Shown here: positions 7,842 to 17,700 of the stretch, piece after piece
Position numbering within the stretch: position 1 is the stretch's first letter
How the letters are laid out: every line of letters starts with the position of its first letter
NCBI RefSeq assembly: GCF_020181355.1
Contig: NZ_CP084004.1
Span: forward strand, 1-64,000
Source: Collinsella aerofaciens
GTDB lineage: Bacteria > Actinomycetota > Coriobacteriia > Coriobacteriales > Coriobacteriaceae
Direction of reading: 5' to 3'
DNA: 64,000 nt
Notes under the pieces: model-generated
Seen by the model: only the letters and a program-made list of their open reading frames with translations
Told to the model about the DNA's origin: nothing
Databases searched by the model: none
Made by a program: the position numbers and the translations under genes

Positions 7842-9509
7842 TTAGAACAGGCCGGTGATGTTGCCGTCGTTGTCGACGTCGATGTTCTCGGCCGCGGGAA
7901 CCTTGGGCAGGCCGGGCATGGTCAGAACGCTGCCGGTCAGCGCGACCACAAAGTGGGCACCGGCGGAAACCTTGAGCTCGCGCACGGTGATGCGGAAGTT
8001 CTCGGGAGCACCCAGAGCCTTGGCGTTGTCGCTAAAGCTGTACTGCGTCTTGGCCACGCACACCGGCAGGTTGCCAAAGCCGTTCTCGCGCAGCTCGGCG
8101 AGCTGGCGCTTGGCAGCCGGCGTAAAGTCGACGCCGTCGGCGCGATAGACCTTGGTGGCAACAGCCTCCAGGGCGTCGGCCACATCGGCACCGTCCTCGT
8201 AGGCAAACTTGAGCTCGCTCGGCTGCTCGATCAGGCGCATAACCTCATCGGCCAGGTCGAGCGCGCCCTCGCCACCCTTAGCCCAAACCTCGGACAGCTT
8301 AACGTTAACGCCGAGCTTCTGGCACTCGGACTCGATGAGCGCAAGCTCTGCCTCGGTGTCCGTCGGGAAGCGGTTGATGGCGACCACGCAGGGCAGACCG
8401 TAGACATTCTGAATGTTGTCGACGTGGCGCAGTAGGTTGGGCATGCCGGCCTTGAGGGCCTCGAGGTTCTCGTCGTTGAGGTCGGCTTTGGCAACGCCGC
8501 CGTTGTACTTAAGCGCACGAGCGGTGGCGACGATCACGACAGCACTGGGGCGAACGCCCGTCATGCGGCACTTGATGTCGAGGAACTTCTCAGCACCCAG
8601 GTCGGCGCCAAAGCCTGCCTCGGTAATGGCGACATCGCCAAAGCGCATGGCCATACGCGTGGCCATGATGGAGTTACAGCCGTGGGCGATGTTGGCGAAG
8701 GGACCGCCGTGGACAAACGCGGGCGTACCCTCGAGCGTCTGCACCAGGTTGGGCTTGAGCGCATCCTTAAGCAGCGCAGCCATGGCGCCCTGAGCCTTGA
8801 GGTCGCGGGCGCGAACGGGCTCGCCAGCAAAGCTGTAGCCGACGACGATCTCGCCCAGGCGCTCCTTGAGGTCGTTGATGCTCGTGGACAGGCACAGGAT
8901 TGCCATGACCTCGGAGGCAACGGTGATATCGAAGCCGTCCTCGCGCGGCACGCCCTGAGCCTTGCCGCCAATGCCGTCGATAACATGGCGCAGCTGGCGG
9001 TCGTTCATGTCGACGACACGCTTCCAGGTGATGCGCTTGACGTCAATACCGAGCTGGTTGCCTTGCTGAATATGGTTGTCGAGCATGGCAGCCAGCAGGT
9101 TGTTGGCGGCACCAATAGCATGGAAGTCACCGGTAAAGTGCAGGTTGATGTCCTCCATGGGGATGACCTGCGCCCAGCCGCCGCCGGCGGCACCGCCCTT
9201 GACGCCAAAGACGGGGCCGAGCGAAGGCTCGCGCAGGGCCACAGCGCTCTTGACGCCGCGACGGCGCAGGCCATCGGCCAGGCCGATGGTCGTAGTGGTC
9301 TTGCCCTCGCCGGCGGGCGTGGGGTTGATGGCGGTCACGAGGACGAGCTTGGCCTGGTGATCGGTCGGCTCGTTGAGCAGCGAATAGTCGACCTTAGCCT
9401 TGTCGAAGCCGTACGGAATCAGGTGCTTTACGTCGACGCCGGCGTTCTTAGCCACCTCGGTAATGGGCAGCGGCGTGACGGAACGTGCGATTTCGATGTC
9501 AGTAGGCAT
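7842..9509 (-). CDS. fhs: formate-tetrahydrofolate ligase
   Basis: 555 residues, the normal family length (about 555-560). It ligates formate to tetrahydrofolate with ATP to give 10-formyl-THF for one-carbon metabolism; the cell may use formate for purine and Met-tRNA formylation or in a partial Wood-Ljungdahl route. Visible features are the P-loop [13 protein letters not shown] (about 64-76), [21 protein letters not shown], and [17 protein letters not shown] 9509 is preferred over upstream in-frame codons because AAAGGA stands upstream and the family start (MPTDIEIA) matches. It is a monocistronic unit with its own terminator. Identity is very secure. Confidence 0.98.
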   Translation of the reverse strand: MPTDIEIARSVTPLPITEVAKNAGVDVKHLIPYGFDKAKVDYSLLNEPTDHQAKLVLVTAINPTPAGEGKTTTTIGLADGLRRRGVKSAVALREPSLGPVFGVKGGAAGGGWAQVIPMEDINLHFTGDFHAIGAANNLLAAMLDNHIQQGNQLGIDVKRITWKRVVDMNDRQLRHVIDGIGGKAQGVPREDGFDITVASEVMAILCLSTSINDLKERLGEIVVGYSFAGEPVRARDLKAQGAMAALLKDALKPNLVQTLEGTPAFVHGGPFANIAHGCNSIMATRMAMRFGDVAITEAGFGADLGAEKFLDIKCRMTGVRPSAVVIVATARALKYNGGVAKADLNDENLEALKAGMPNLLRHVDNIQNVYGLPCVVAINRFPTDTEAELALIESECQKLGVNVKLSEVWAKGGEGALDLADEVMRLIEQPSELKFAYEDGADVADALEAVATKVYRADGVDFTPAAKRQLAELRENGFGNLPVCVAKTQYSFSDNAKALGAPENFRITVRELKVSAGAHFVVALTGSVLTMPGLPKVPAAENIDVDNDGNITGLF

Positions 9510-9549
9510 GGGCGGTCCTTTCGTTACCGGATGAGAAAAAGACCAATTC

Positions 9550-9577
9550 AGCATAGCACGGGCACGCAATAGTAAAA
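9550..9577 (-). promoter_or_regulatory. possible fhs promoter
   Basis: On the minus strand TTTTAC (9572-9577) and TATGCT (9550-9555) are separated by 16 bp, about 40 bases before the fhs start. The -35 match is weak. Confidence 0.35.
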
Positions 9578-9655
9578 CACCCGTAACCGATGAATGGCGA
9601 TATGTTTATCCAATGCTCAGCGATAGCCTACAGACCAGCCAAAACAAACCCGTCT

Positions 9656-10726
9656 CTAAACGGCTGGCTCGATACCCAAATGCTCAAAGGTGCGAAGCGT
9701 TGCCTGGCGGCCCTGAGGCGTGCGAATCATCAAGCCGCACTGCAGCAGATAGGGTTCGTAGACATCCTCGAGCGTACCCGGGTCCTCGCCCACCGCGCTG
9801 GCAAGGGTCGTCAGGCCCACGGCACGTCCGGAGAACGTCTTGGCAAGCGTCTCTAAGATGCGAATGTCCATCCAGTCCAGACCAAGTTCATCAATCTCGA
9901 AGAACTCGAGCGCCTGACGACAAATATCAAGCTCAATAGGCCCGTTACCGCGTACCTGCGCATAGTCGCGCACACGCTTGAGCAGACGGTTTGCGAGGCG
10001 CGGCGTACCGCGCGAGCGCGAGCCGATCTCGAGCGCGCTCGGATGGTCTATCGTCACGCCCAAGATGGTCGCCGAGCGCGTCACGATCTGGGCAAGCTCC
10101 TCGACCGTGTAGTAATCCAGGCGATACGAAATGCCAAAGCGGTCGCGCAGCGGGCCGGTCAGCATGCCCGAGCGAGTCGTTGCCGCCACCAGCGTGAACT
10201 TAGGGATATCCAGGCGAATCGAGCGTGCAGCCGGACCCTTGCCGATCACAATATCGAGGGCAAAGTCCTCCATCGCAGGATACAGGACCTCCTCGACCGA
10301 GCGGTTGAGGCGGTGGATCTCGTCGATAAACAGCACGTCACCTGGCTGCAAGTTGGTAAGGATAGCCGCCAGGTCGCCGGTACGCGCGATGGCCGGGCCG
10401 CTCGTCGTCTTGATCTGAGCGCCCAGCTCGTTGGCGATAACGGTGGCCAGCGTGGTCTTGCCCAGACCCGGAGGGCCCGAAAAGATCACGTGGTCGAGCG
10501 TCTCGCCACGGCTCTGTGCCGCCTCGATCAGCACGCGCAGGCTCTGCTTGATATGCTCCTGACCGCAGTAGTCGTCCAGGCGCTGGGGACGCAGGGTACG
10601 GTCGACATCGAGGTCTTCGGGCGTCAGCTCCGAGCCCACCATGCGCTCACCGTGCGCCATAAATGCCGCCGGCGAGCTGCCGGGCGTCGCCCACAGGTCC
10701 TGAGAGTCATCGGCTTCCCACATCAC
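9656..10726 (-). CDS. ruvB: Holliday junction branch-migration ATPase RuvB
   Basis: 356 residues. The AAA+ hexameric motor drives branch migration of Holliday junctions together with RuvA. Visible are the family N-terminus [14 protein letters not shown], Walker [13 protein letters not shown], Walker [10 protein letters not shown], sensor [17 protein letters not shown], and the C-terminal winged helix [18 protein letters not shown] ... [10 protein letters not shown]. The start is GTG 10726 or ATG 10723, overlapping the ruvA stop, so the two are translationally coupled. It is the last gene of the ruvC-ruvA-ruvB operon under an SOS box. Confidence 0.98.
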   Translation of the reverse strand: MMWEADDSQDLWATPGSSPAAFMAHGERMVGSELTPEDLDVDRTLRPQRLDDYCGQEHIKQSLRVLIEAAQSRGETLDHVIFSGPPGLGKTTLATVIANELGAQIKTTSGPAIARTGDLAAILTNLQPGDVLFIDEIHRLNRSVEEVLYPAMEDFALDIVIGKGPAARSIRLDIPKFTLVAATTRSGMLTGPLRDRFGISYRLDYYTVEELAQIVTRSATILGVTIDHPSALEIGSRSRGTPRLANRLLKRVRDYAQVRGNGPIELDICRQALEFFEIDELGLDWMDIRILETLAKTFSGRAVGLTTLASAVGEDPGTLEDVYEPYLLQCGLMIRTPQGRQATLRTFEHLGIEPAV

Positions 10727-11343
10727 GCATCCATTCCGAGTCGCTTAAGCGCCGCGCCGAGCAGGTCCTCGACACGCATATCCTGCCCATCATACCCGCT
10801 CAGGGCGACCTCGGTCTCCTGCGGGCTAAAGCCCATGGAAAGGAGCGCCGCGCGGGCGTCATCGATCGCCGAAGGAGCGGCGGCGGGGACCGGCATCGCA
10901 ACCTGACCGGGGATTACGTCGACCGGAACAAAGCCCTTGTCCTTGGCAAAGGTACTCTTGAGTTCCAAGATAAGGCGCTGGGCGGTCTTTTTGCCCACAC
11001 CGGGCACCTTGGCCATGCCCTTGTCGTCCTCGGCCATCACCAGGGAATACAGCTGTCCCACGGTATAGGTGGAAAGCACGGCAAGCGCCAGTCGCGGACC
11101 GACGCCCGAGACGGACACGAGCCGATCGAACATCGTGCGCTCGTCCTTGGAGGCAAAGCCAAAGAGCGTCATGGCGTCCTCGCGCACCTGCATACGGGTA
11201 TAAAGTCGAACCTCGCCGCCGGGCGTAGGCAGCGTGGCGGCAGTGCTGCCCGAAATACCGAGCTCAAAGCCCACGCCCGACACATCGACGACGGCCGAGC
11301 TCATCGTGGCCTCGATAAGCGTTCCATGGAGCTGGGAGATCAT
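10723..11343 (-). CDS. ruvA: Holliday junction-binding protein RuvA
   Basis: 206 residues. RuvA forms a tetramer that clamps the four-way junction and loads RuvB. The N-terminal OB domain ([20 protein letters not shown]), the two helix-hairpin-helix motifs ([16 protein letters not shown] and [20 protein letters not shown]) and the C-terminal RuvB-binding domain ([21 protein letters not shown]) are all present. ATG 11343 shares its first base with the ruvC stop (TGATG), and its own stop overlaps the ruvB start, giving a fully coupled operon. Confidence 0.98.
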   Translation of the reverse strand: MISQLHGTLIEATMSSAVVDVSGVGFELGISGSTAATLPTPGGEVRLYTRMQVREDAMTLFGFASKDERTMFDRLVSVSGVGPRLALAVLSTYTVGQLYSLVMAEDDKGMAKVPGVGKKTAQRLILELKSTFAKDKGFVPVDVIPGQVAMPVPAAAPSAIDDARAALLSMGFSPQETEVALSGYDGQDMRVEDLLGAALKRLGMDA

Positions 11344-11864
11344 CAGTATCCGGTTCCTCTCTGTTGATAGAACTCACCGCCGGTAAGCGCCCGGGTGCGG
11401 CTTAGGTTAACGTGACAGATGGCGCAGGCCAGGGCATCGGCGGCATGGTCTGGGTGAGGGTCGTGATCGAGCTGCGTGAGCGTGCGCACCATGTAGGCAA
11501 CCTGCCGTTTATCTGCGGCACCGGTGCCCACCACGGCCTGCTTGATCTGCATGGGCGTGTATTCGCCAATCTCGAGCGCGCACTCCGAAAGCGCCACGAG
11601 CGCGGCACCGCGGGCATGCGCCGTGGGGATGGCCGAGCGGACGTTAGCGCCAAAGTAGATGCTCTCGATAGCCGCGGTATCGGGACGGTAGCGTTCGACG
11701 ACGCCCTTGAGGTCGCGGGCGATATGCGACAGGCGCACCGCGAGCGGGCTGCCCGCGCTGGTCTCGATACAACCGTAGGCACGGCAGCGGACCTCGCCAC
11801 GCCGCTCCTCGATAATCCCCCAGCCCGTATGGGCCAAACCAGGGTCGATACCCAAGATAACCAA
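11343..11864 (-). CDS. ruvC: crossover junction endodeoxyribonuclease RuvC
   Basis: 173 residues from TTG 11864. RuvC resolves Holliday junctions by symmetric cleavage with four acidic residues: GIDPGLAHTGWG (first Asp), AIESIYFGANVRSA (Glu) and PDHAADALACAI (two Asp). All are present. The TTG start is chosen because GAGGGGAGG lies five bases before it and the family protein begins right at VILGIDPG; a GTG at 11894 would add ten atypical residues and bury the ribosome site. First gene of ruvCAB. Confidence 0.95.
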   Translation of the reverse strand: MVILGIDPGLAHTGWGIIEERRGEVRCRAYGCIETSAGSPLAVRLSHIARDLKGVVERYRPDTAAIESIYFGANVRSAIPTAHARGAALVALSECALEIGEYTPMQIKQAVVGTGAADKRQVAYMVRTLTQLDHDPHPDHAADALACAICHVNLSRTRALTGGEFYQQRGTGY

Positions 11865-11919
11865 GCCGACCTCCCCTCGTCTTTTGCCAAGCACAAGGCA
11901 AGGCCCCGCGCACTATTCA

Positions 11920-11932
11920 CGAACGTCTGTTC
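11920..11932 (-). promoter_or_regulatory. LexA (SOS) box upstream of ruvCAB
   Basis: CGAACGTCTGTTC is a perfect match to the Gram-positive/actinobacterial LexA operator CGAAC-N4-GTTC. It lies 56 bases before the ruvC start, where it would block transcription until RecA-driven LexA cleavage. That LexA controls ruv genes is established in several bacteria; its use here is inferred from the sequence. Confidence 0.82.
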
Positions 11933-12000
11933 TAGAATAACACAACGCTAGCCTTATAAGTCAGCCGAGATCGAATTGTAGGTTGAGCATACGCAAGCGA

Positions 12001-12098
12001 GCGCCCGCCAGAGCGAGCAAGGTGCCTTGAAAGAGGAGGGCATTGACCTGGCGGTCATGCCCGACGATTGAAAGGCAGATTGCCGCTCTGGCGGGCGC
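12001..12098. repeat. 98-bp element with 15-bp perfect terminal inverted repeats
   Basis: GCGCCCGCCAGAGCG (12001-12015) and its exact complement (12084-12098) flank 68 bp. The element fills most of the space between the NadE-like gene 3' end and the ruvC promoter. The inside keeps an open frame reading ...KEEGIDLAVMPDD then stop, with no convincing start. It may be a long terminator hairpin, a small non-autonomous element or a gene remnant. Confidence 0.6.
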
Positions 12099-12106
12099 GC
12101 AGCGGT

Positions 12107-14092
12107 CTAGTTCTGCGAGAAGAATGGGAACTGCCTCGGATCTATCGGCGGATGCGGCATCGGACCTCCCTGGGGCCCACCCTGCGGTCCGCCCTGGCCG
12201 CCCATCATCTTTTCGATGGCGTCCTGGACCTCACCCTCAAACTTTTTCATGCCCTCATGCAGACGACGCTGACCGTCCTCGGAGCGCAGCTCTTCCATCT
12301 GCTCGGGCGAAATACCCAACAGCTCGCCCAATATGCCCATCATCTCGCCGCGCATACGGTCACTCGTATCGTCGTCGGCAAAGCGGCGCACCTCGGCGCG
12401 TGCCAGAGAATCAACCGTCATGCGCTCCTTACCGTTGAGCCCCAGATCGGACCACGCAAGCATGTACGGCCAGGCGCGCTCGACAAACGAACGGGCCGAA
12501 ACGATCGGCGCCGTCGGTAGCATGCGACGGGCAGCCTCACCCTGGCGCACAAGCATCAGCAGCAGCGAGCAGGCCTCGGGCTTGGCGGCGGCCATCGGGA
12601 TGTCGTCAAAGGGACGGCTGCGGTCCACGTGCGACTCGAGCGCACCATCGACCTCGCCCGGCTCAAGCCCGCCCAGCAGCTGCGCCGCGCGATCGAGCAT
12701 ATCAACCGGGCCGGCGAGCATCGAGAGTGCCTGCGCCAGCACGCGATCCATGCAATCCTCTACCGCGTTGAGCGTCACGAGCTCTTGGGGCACCACGGCC
12801 GAAGCACGGTTGCGCACGCGTGCCACAAACTCGAGCGTCGACAGATACACATCCCCAAAGGGCGCAAAGTCGCCCTGGTAGCCGCCGGACAGCGCGGGCG
12901 CCGCCAGCGCGTACTCGGTCTTGGAAAGCGGGCTCAACGCCATGGCGCCCAGCTCGAGCGCCGTATCCTCGAGCATCAGGCCCAGCGCACGCGAACGCAG
13001 GCGTTCGGCATCGCCCGCCGACACGTCGCGGTCGAACACGCGCGCCGCATCTGGCGCATCGCGCTCGACGGTGCGAATGTGCAAGCGCTCGGCGATTGAG
13101 CGCACAGCAGAACAACGGGCGGCTTCGGCCTCCTCCTGCGCCGGCGTAAAGATGCGATTGCGCCCCAGCACCAGGCCAATCACATTACGCGGACCCAAGG
13201 CATCGACGGCAAGCGCCGCCAACAGGGACGACGGCAAATCGCCCTCGAGCGCCACCACGGCACGCGAGGCGCCGCGAGCGCGGGCATTGTCGCGTACGGC
13301 AAGCACCAGCGCCTGCCACAGCCACTCCTCGGAACGAAACTCGGGCAGCTCGTGGTCCTCCAGGGCATCGAGCATCACGCCGCGCTGAATCTCCTGAACC
13401 AGCAGGCTCTCCTCAAAGCACGGCGCCTGGGCCACCACGCGGCCGCAATCGTCGAGCACAAACGATCCGCCGGTATACACCGACTCGTCATAGGCACCAA
13501 TCGGCGCCATGCAGGCAAACCATACGCTGCGCTTGGACGCGATCTTGCGGTAGACACCGCTGCGCACGGCGGCAATGGCGGCTGTCTCGCGATCGGTCAT
13601 GTCAAACGCGTTGAACTGGAAATAGGCGATGAGGTCGACGCCGGTCGGCAGCATCTCGAGCTCGCGATCTAGGTCAAACACCACGGCGATGCGCACGCCG
13701 TCCACGTCAAACACCGGCGGTGCCCAACGCGCGTCGTTGCTCTCGCCACGCTGCAGGGCGATGCTTGCGCGCGCGGGCACCACGCGACCATCCTTAAGCA
13801 TCATGTAGTCGAGCAGAGGCTGGCCCTCAAACGAAACCGCAGAGGGCACGATGCAGATCATGTCGAGCTCTTGGATGCGCTCGGCAACGCCCGTCAAGCC
13901 CGTCAGCATATCGTGCTCAAAATCGGCAGCGCCCACCAGGCTGCCCGGCATGGCGCCCATAAAGAGCGGGGCCGGAACGCACAGCACGCGCGCGCCGCGC
14001 TCATGAGCCAGGCGAGCCTGGTCCTCGATGCGGCCGCAAATGCCCTCGATGTCACCCAGGCGCATATCGATCTGTGCAAGTGCGAGCTTCAT
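12107..14092 (-). CDS. NadE-like (glutamine-dependent NAD synthetase family) protein lacking catalytic residues
   Basis: 661 residues with the two-domain layout of glutamine-dependent NAD+ synthetase: an N-terminal nitrilase-like amidase (MKLALAQIDMRLGDIEG...) and a C-terminal synthetase domain. Catalytic positions look lost in both. The amidase Glu region reads LCVPAPLFMG instead of FPE; the Lys region reads ARASIALQ; the Cys region reads AVVFDLDRE instead of xCEDxW. The synthetase P-loop SGGxDS reads LEGDLPSS. Downstream similarity persists (SKTEYALA, GDFAPFGDVYLSTLEFVARVRN). An extra C-terminal part of about 130 residues ends in GGPQGG repeats. It is probably a pseudoenzyme with a binding or regulatory role; a diverged active enzyme is less likely. 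Confidence 0.75.
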   Translation of the reverse strand: MKLALAQIDMRLGDIEGICGRIEDQARLAHERGARVLCVPAPLFMGAMPGSLVGAADFEHDMLTGLTGVAERIQELDMICIVPSAVSFEGQPLLDYMMLKDGRVVPARASIALQRGESNDARWAPPVFDVDGVRIAVVFDLDRELEMLPTGVDLIAYFQFNAFDMTDRETAAIAAVRSGVYRKIASKRSVWFACMAPIGAYDESVYTGGSFVLDDCGRVVAQAPCFEESLLVQEIQRGVMLDALEDHELPEFRSEEWLWQALVLAVRDNARARGASRAVVALEGDLPSSLLAALAVDALGPRNVIGLVLGRNRIFTPAQEEAEAARCSAVRSIAERLHIRTVERDAPDAARVFDRDVSAGDAERLRSRALGLMLEDTALELGAMALSPLSKTEYALAAPALSGGYQGDFAPFGDVYLSTLEFVARVRNRASAVVPQELVTLNAVEDCMDRVLAQALSMLAGPVDMLDRAAQLLGGLEPGEVDGALESHVDRSRPFDDIPMAAAKPEACSLLLMLVRQGEAARRMLPTAPIVSARSFVERAWPYMLAWSDLGLNGKERMTVDSLARAEVRRFADDDTSDRMRGEMMGILGELLGISPEQMEELRSEDGQRRLHEGMKKFEGEVQDAIEKMMGGQGGPQGGPQGGPMPHPPIDPRQFPFFSQN

Positions 14093-14127
14093 GGCCCAGC
14101 CTTTCCGTCGTAAATCGTCGTTGCCGT

Positions 14128-14162
14128 AGTAAAAGCGCCGGCCGCATAATGCAGCCGGCGCT
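14128..14162 (-). terminator. terminator after the superoxide reductase gene
   Basis: Nine-base arms AGCGCCGGC (14134-14142 and complement 14154-14162), with further pairing in the loop and, on the minus strand, a TTTT tail at 14131-14134. It lies 47 bases after the upstream gene's stop. Confidence 0.8.
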
Positions 14163-14208
14163 CGCATGTGCATATGCTAGCTATGATACCCCGAGCGGGG
14201 GCGCGCTC

Positions 14209-14571
14209 CTAGAACGTCGCGGACCACAGCCCATGCAGGTTGCAGTAGGCATAGACGGTACCAGTCTTGGAGCCGCCAGCGAAAAACGTCGTGGGCTTCA
14301 TGCCGGGCTCAAGGTAATGGACCTCCAGGCGGCCCTCGGCCTCAAGCGCGATCCACTCGATGTAGTGCTCGGGCAGCATGGGGTGCTCCGTCGAGCCCAC
14401 GCGCGCGCGAATGACGTGGCCGTCGCGCTCGATCTCGACAACGGGCACATGCTTCTCGTGCGCCGCGTCCTCGGTGTTCGCCGTCAACTCCGTGCAGCCG
14501 GCAGGGGTCGCAACGTCGTCGCCAAGGGCAGCAACAAGCTTGCCATCGGAGTCCTTAAAGAATTTCGCCAT
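14209..14571 (-). CDS. superoxide reductase (desulfoferrodoxin family, centre II only)
   Basis: 120 residues. Superoxide reductases reduce superoxide to peroxide without making oxygen, typical of anaerobes. The catalytic Fe(His)4Cys ligands are visible: EKHVP (His41), STEHPM (His63), PEHYI (His69), and YCNLHG (Cys110 and His113). The N-terminal stretch aligns in length with a desulforedoxin domain but its four Cys are gone; only Cys26 remains. It therefore keeps the active site and lacks the rubredoxin-like iron. ATG 14571 has AAAGGAG six bases upstream. Electron donor not visible. Confidence 0.88.
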   Translation of the reverse strand: MAKFFKDSDGKLVAALGDDVATPAGCTELTANTEDAAHEKHVPVVEIERDGHVIRARVGSTEHPMLPEHYIEWIALEAEGRLEVHYLEPGMKPTTFFAGGSKTGTVYAYCNLHGLWSATF

Positions 14572-14674
14572 GATGTTCTCCTTTGCTGATGTGCCAATAT
14601 TCCTGATGCTTCTTATGCCCAAAGGCAGGCGAACCATCCATGGCATTGCAAATGAACACATAACGGGCGAGAAC

Positions 14675-14713
14675 GGTGGGGCGGCGCGTACTATCCGCCC
14701 TGGCGGCCCCACC
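14675..14713 (-). terminator. hairpin after the SNF2 helicase gene
   Basis: GGTGGGGC and its complement (14675-14682 and 14706-14713) close a G+C-rich loop nine bases after the helicase stop. There is no T run on the minus strand, so it may only protect the 3' end. Confidence 0.4.
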
Positions 14714-14721
14714 CGAGCGGG

Positions 14722-17700
14722 TTAGCGACCGTCGCCACCGAGCAGCGCCAGAACATCCTCGCGCGTGAACAGCGCCGATGAGATGCCGTCGCCGCCGAGC
14801 ACGCTGTTGACCAGATCGCGCTTGGACTCCTGCATCTGCATAATGCGTTCCTCGATCGTGTCCTTGGCGATGAGCTTGTACACGGTCACGGTGTGCTGCT
14901 GGCCAATGCGGTGGGCGCGGTCGGTCGCCTGGTCCTGCGCCGCCACGTTCCACCACGGGTCGTAGTGGATGACCACGTCGGCAGCCGTCAAATTAAGGCC
15001 CACGCCGCCCGCCTTGAGCGAAATCAAGAACACCGGCACCTCGCCCGCTTGGAACTGCGCAACCATCTTGGCGCGACTCTCCTTAGACGATGCGCCCGTA
15101 AGCTTAAGAAAGGCGATATCCTCCTTGACCAGGCGCTTGCCAATGATATCGAGCATGCCCGTAAACTGGCTGAACAGCAAGATGCGGTGACCGCCGTCAA
15201 GCGCGCCGTGAACGAGCTCCATGCACGTATCGAGCTTGGCGCTTCCCGCCTTGTAGTCCGCATAGTGCAGATGCGGGTCGCAGCAGATCTGACGCAGCTT
15301 GGTGAGCTCGGCAAGTACCTTGAGCTTGTCTTTCTTAAACTCCCCGGCCTCGCGGTGCTGCACTTGCTGGGCAATGCGGTCCTGGTTGGCCAGGTAGAGC
15401 TTGCGCTGCTCGCCGGTAAGCTGCGCCATCACCGTATCCTCGATCTTCTCGGGCAGATCGGCCACCACCTCTTCCTTGACGCGACGCAGCACAAACGGCG
15501 ATACGAGCGCCTGCAGACGAGCGGCACTATCGCCCTCAGCATGCTCGACGGGACTCTCAAAGCGCTTGGCAAATGAGTCGCGCGTGCCCAGAAGACCCGG
15601 CATCAAAAAGTCGAAGATACTCCAGAGCTCGGACAGGCGGTTTTCGATGGGCGTTCCCGTCAAGGCAAAGCGCACGCCGGCCGGCAGGCGCTTGGCGGCG
15701 CGCGCCACCTGGGTGAGCGGGTTTTTAATGTACTGGGCCTCGTCGAGCACCACGCGGGTAAAGTCCTGCTCGATGTATTCGTCGATGTCGCGGCGCATGA
15801 GGTCATACGACGTCACGACCACGTTGTGCTCGGCTGCGCCGGCAATTTGCACGCGACGCTGGGCTTTGGCGCCCACGATGGCGCACACATCAAGCGAGGG
15901 GGCAAAGCGCTCCAACTCGGCAGCCCAGTTGTACACGAGCGACGCGGGGCATACCACGAGCGTGGGCTTGGTATCCCCCGCCTCCACGCGCGCCAGGATA
16001 TGTGCGATCATCTGCAGCGTTTTGCCCAAGCCCATATCGTCGGCCAAGATGCCGCCGAGGCCCAAGTGCTCAAGCGAGCCGAGCCACTGATAGCCGTCGA
16101 CCTGGTAGCCACGCAGCGTAGCCTTGAGCGAGGCGGGCACCGTAAAGTCCATCTTGCCGAGCGTGTCCAGACGCTCGACGGTGCGGCGGAACGCGGCGTC
16201 GCGATCGGCCTCGAGCGCCGGCGTGCGCGCGAGCATGCTGTCGACAAAAAGGGTGCTCGAGGCGGGAAGCGACACGCCGTCGAGCAGGTCGACGGCATCG
16301 ACGCCCAGGTCCTCGGCAAGACCAAACGCGGCACGAGCGCCCTCGTCCAGGCGAACGATGTCGCCGGACGTAAGGCGCGCAAACGTCTGGTGGCGCTTAT
16401 ACGAATCGAGATAGATGGCAAGGTCAGCCGCTGAAAGCCCGCTCGCACCCAGCTCGACGTCGAGCAAGTTGCTCTTGACGGTCGCACGCACCGAAAGCTT
16501 GGGCGCAGGACGGACCGAGATCTGGCGCAGGCGATCGCTGAGCATGATCTCGCCCAGTTCGGACAGGGCAGACAGGCCCTCGGTCAGCAAGTGGAACAGG
16601 CGGGCGTCATCGCGCTCCTCAAATGCCAGGCCGCCCTCGTAGAAATCGAAGTACAGGGCAGCCGTGTCCATAACGCGAAACTCCGCCACCGTATCGCGGG
16701 GCGGAACGCCGGGGCGTTGTTCTTCGAAGGGACTGCCCGGAGCACCAAGACTAAAGAGATCTGCCGACCAATCGCCGTAGGTCACCGTAATCTTGCAGGT
16801 CACAAGACCATCGTCGACGCCGATCGCCATGGCAAAGCTCGGCTCGGGCGCCACGGCGTCGAGCGCGGCGGGAGCGGTCAGGTCGGTGTAGTCGCGCAAG
16901 ATAGGCAGCGCCATGCGGCAGAACTCGCCCACCTGGTCGGCGGCGATATGGACCGGCGTGCGGCAGGGCAACAAGTGCGATAGGAACGGTGCCGCATGCT
17001 GGGCAAACGCCGTGTCGCTACGGCGTGCGCGGCGCGTATCGACCAGATAGGCTGCGTCACCAGCGACAAAGCAATACGTATCGGCCGGCAGACGCAAGTC
17101 GTAGCTGCCTCCCGCCGCCGGTGCAATCTTGGCGGCAAGGAGCGGCGGGCGCTTGGCCGGGACTTCGCCCTCCCCCTGCGGCGACGGCTCGACCGCCACC
17201 TCGTAGGCGCGATGCGTCGTCGTCCCCCGCGACCAAGCAGGCTCAAAGGACAGGGTCCTGCCACGCAGCAGGTCCAGCACGGACACGACGGAATACTCGG
17301 ATACCGGCAACTGACGCTCGGCGACAAAGCCGCTGCGGGCAAAGTCGTACGATGCCGAGCGCGAGCTCGTAATATCACCTAGGTAGGCGACCGTCATTGC
17401 AACAAAGTCAAGCAGCTTTGTCGACACGTCATCGAATGCCTCGGGCACATGGACAAACGTAAGCTTCTTGCCATAGGAGAACGTACCGCCGCGCACATAG
17501 GCATCGGCCATGCCGTCGATATCCTTAACCACGTAGGACACCGAACCGCAGCGAATGCGAAACTCGAGTGCCCAGTTAAAACGATCGGCAAACAGCGGAT
17601 TGTAGTACGGCACCAGCGAGGGCTCCAGCACTGCCTTGGGCGCATCGGGGTCAATGGTGCTGGCGAACTTGCGACGCATAGCCACGAGCTCGTCCATGCG

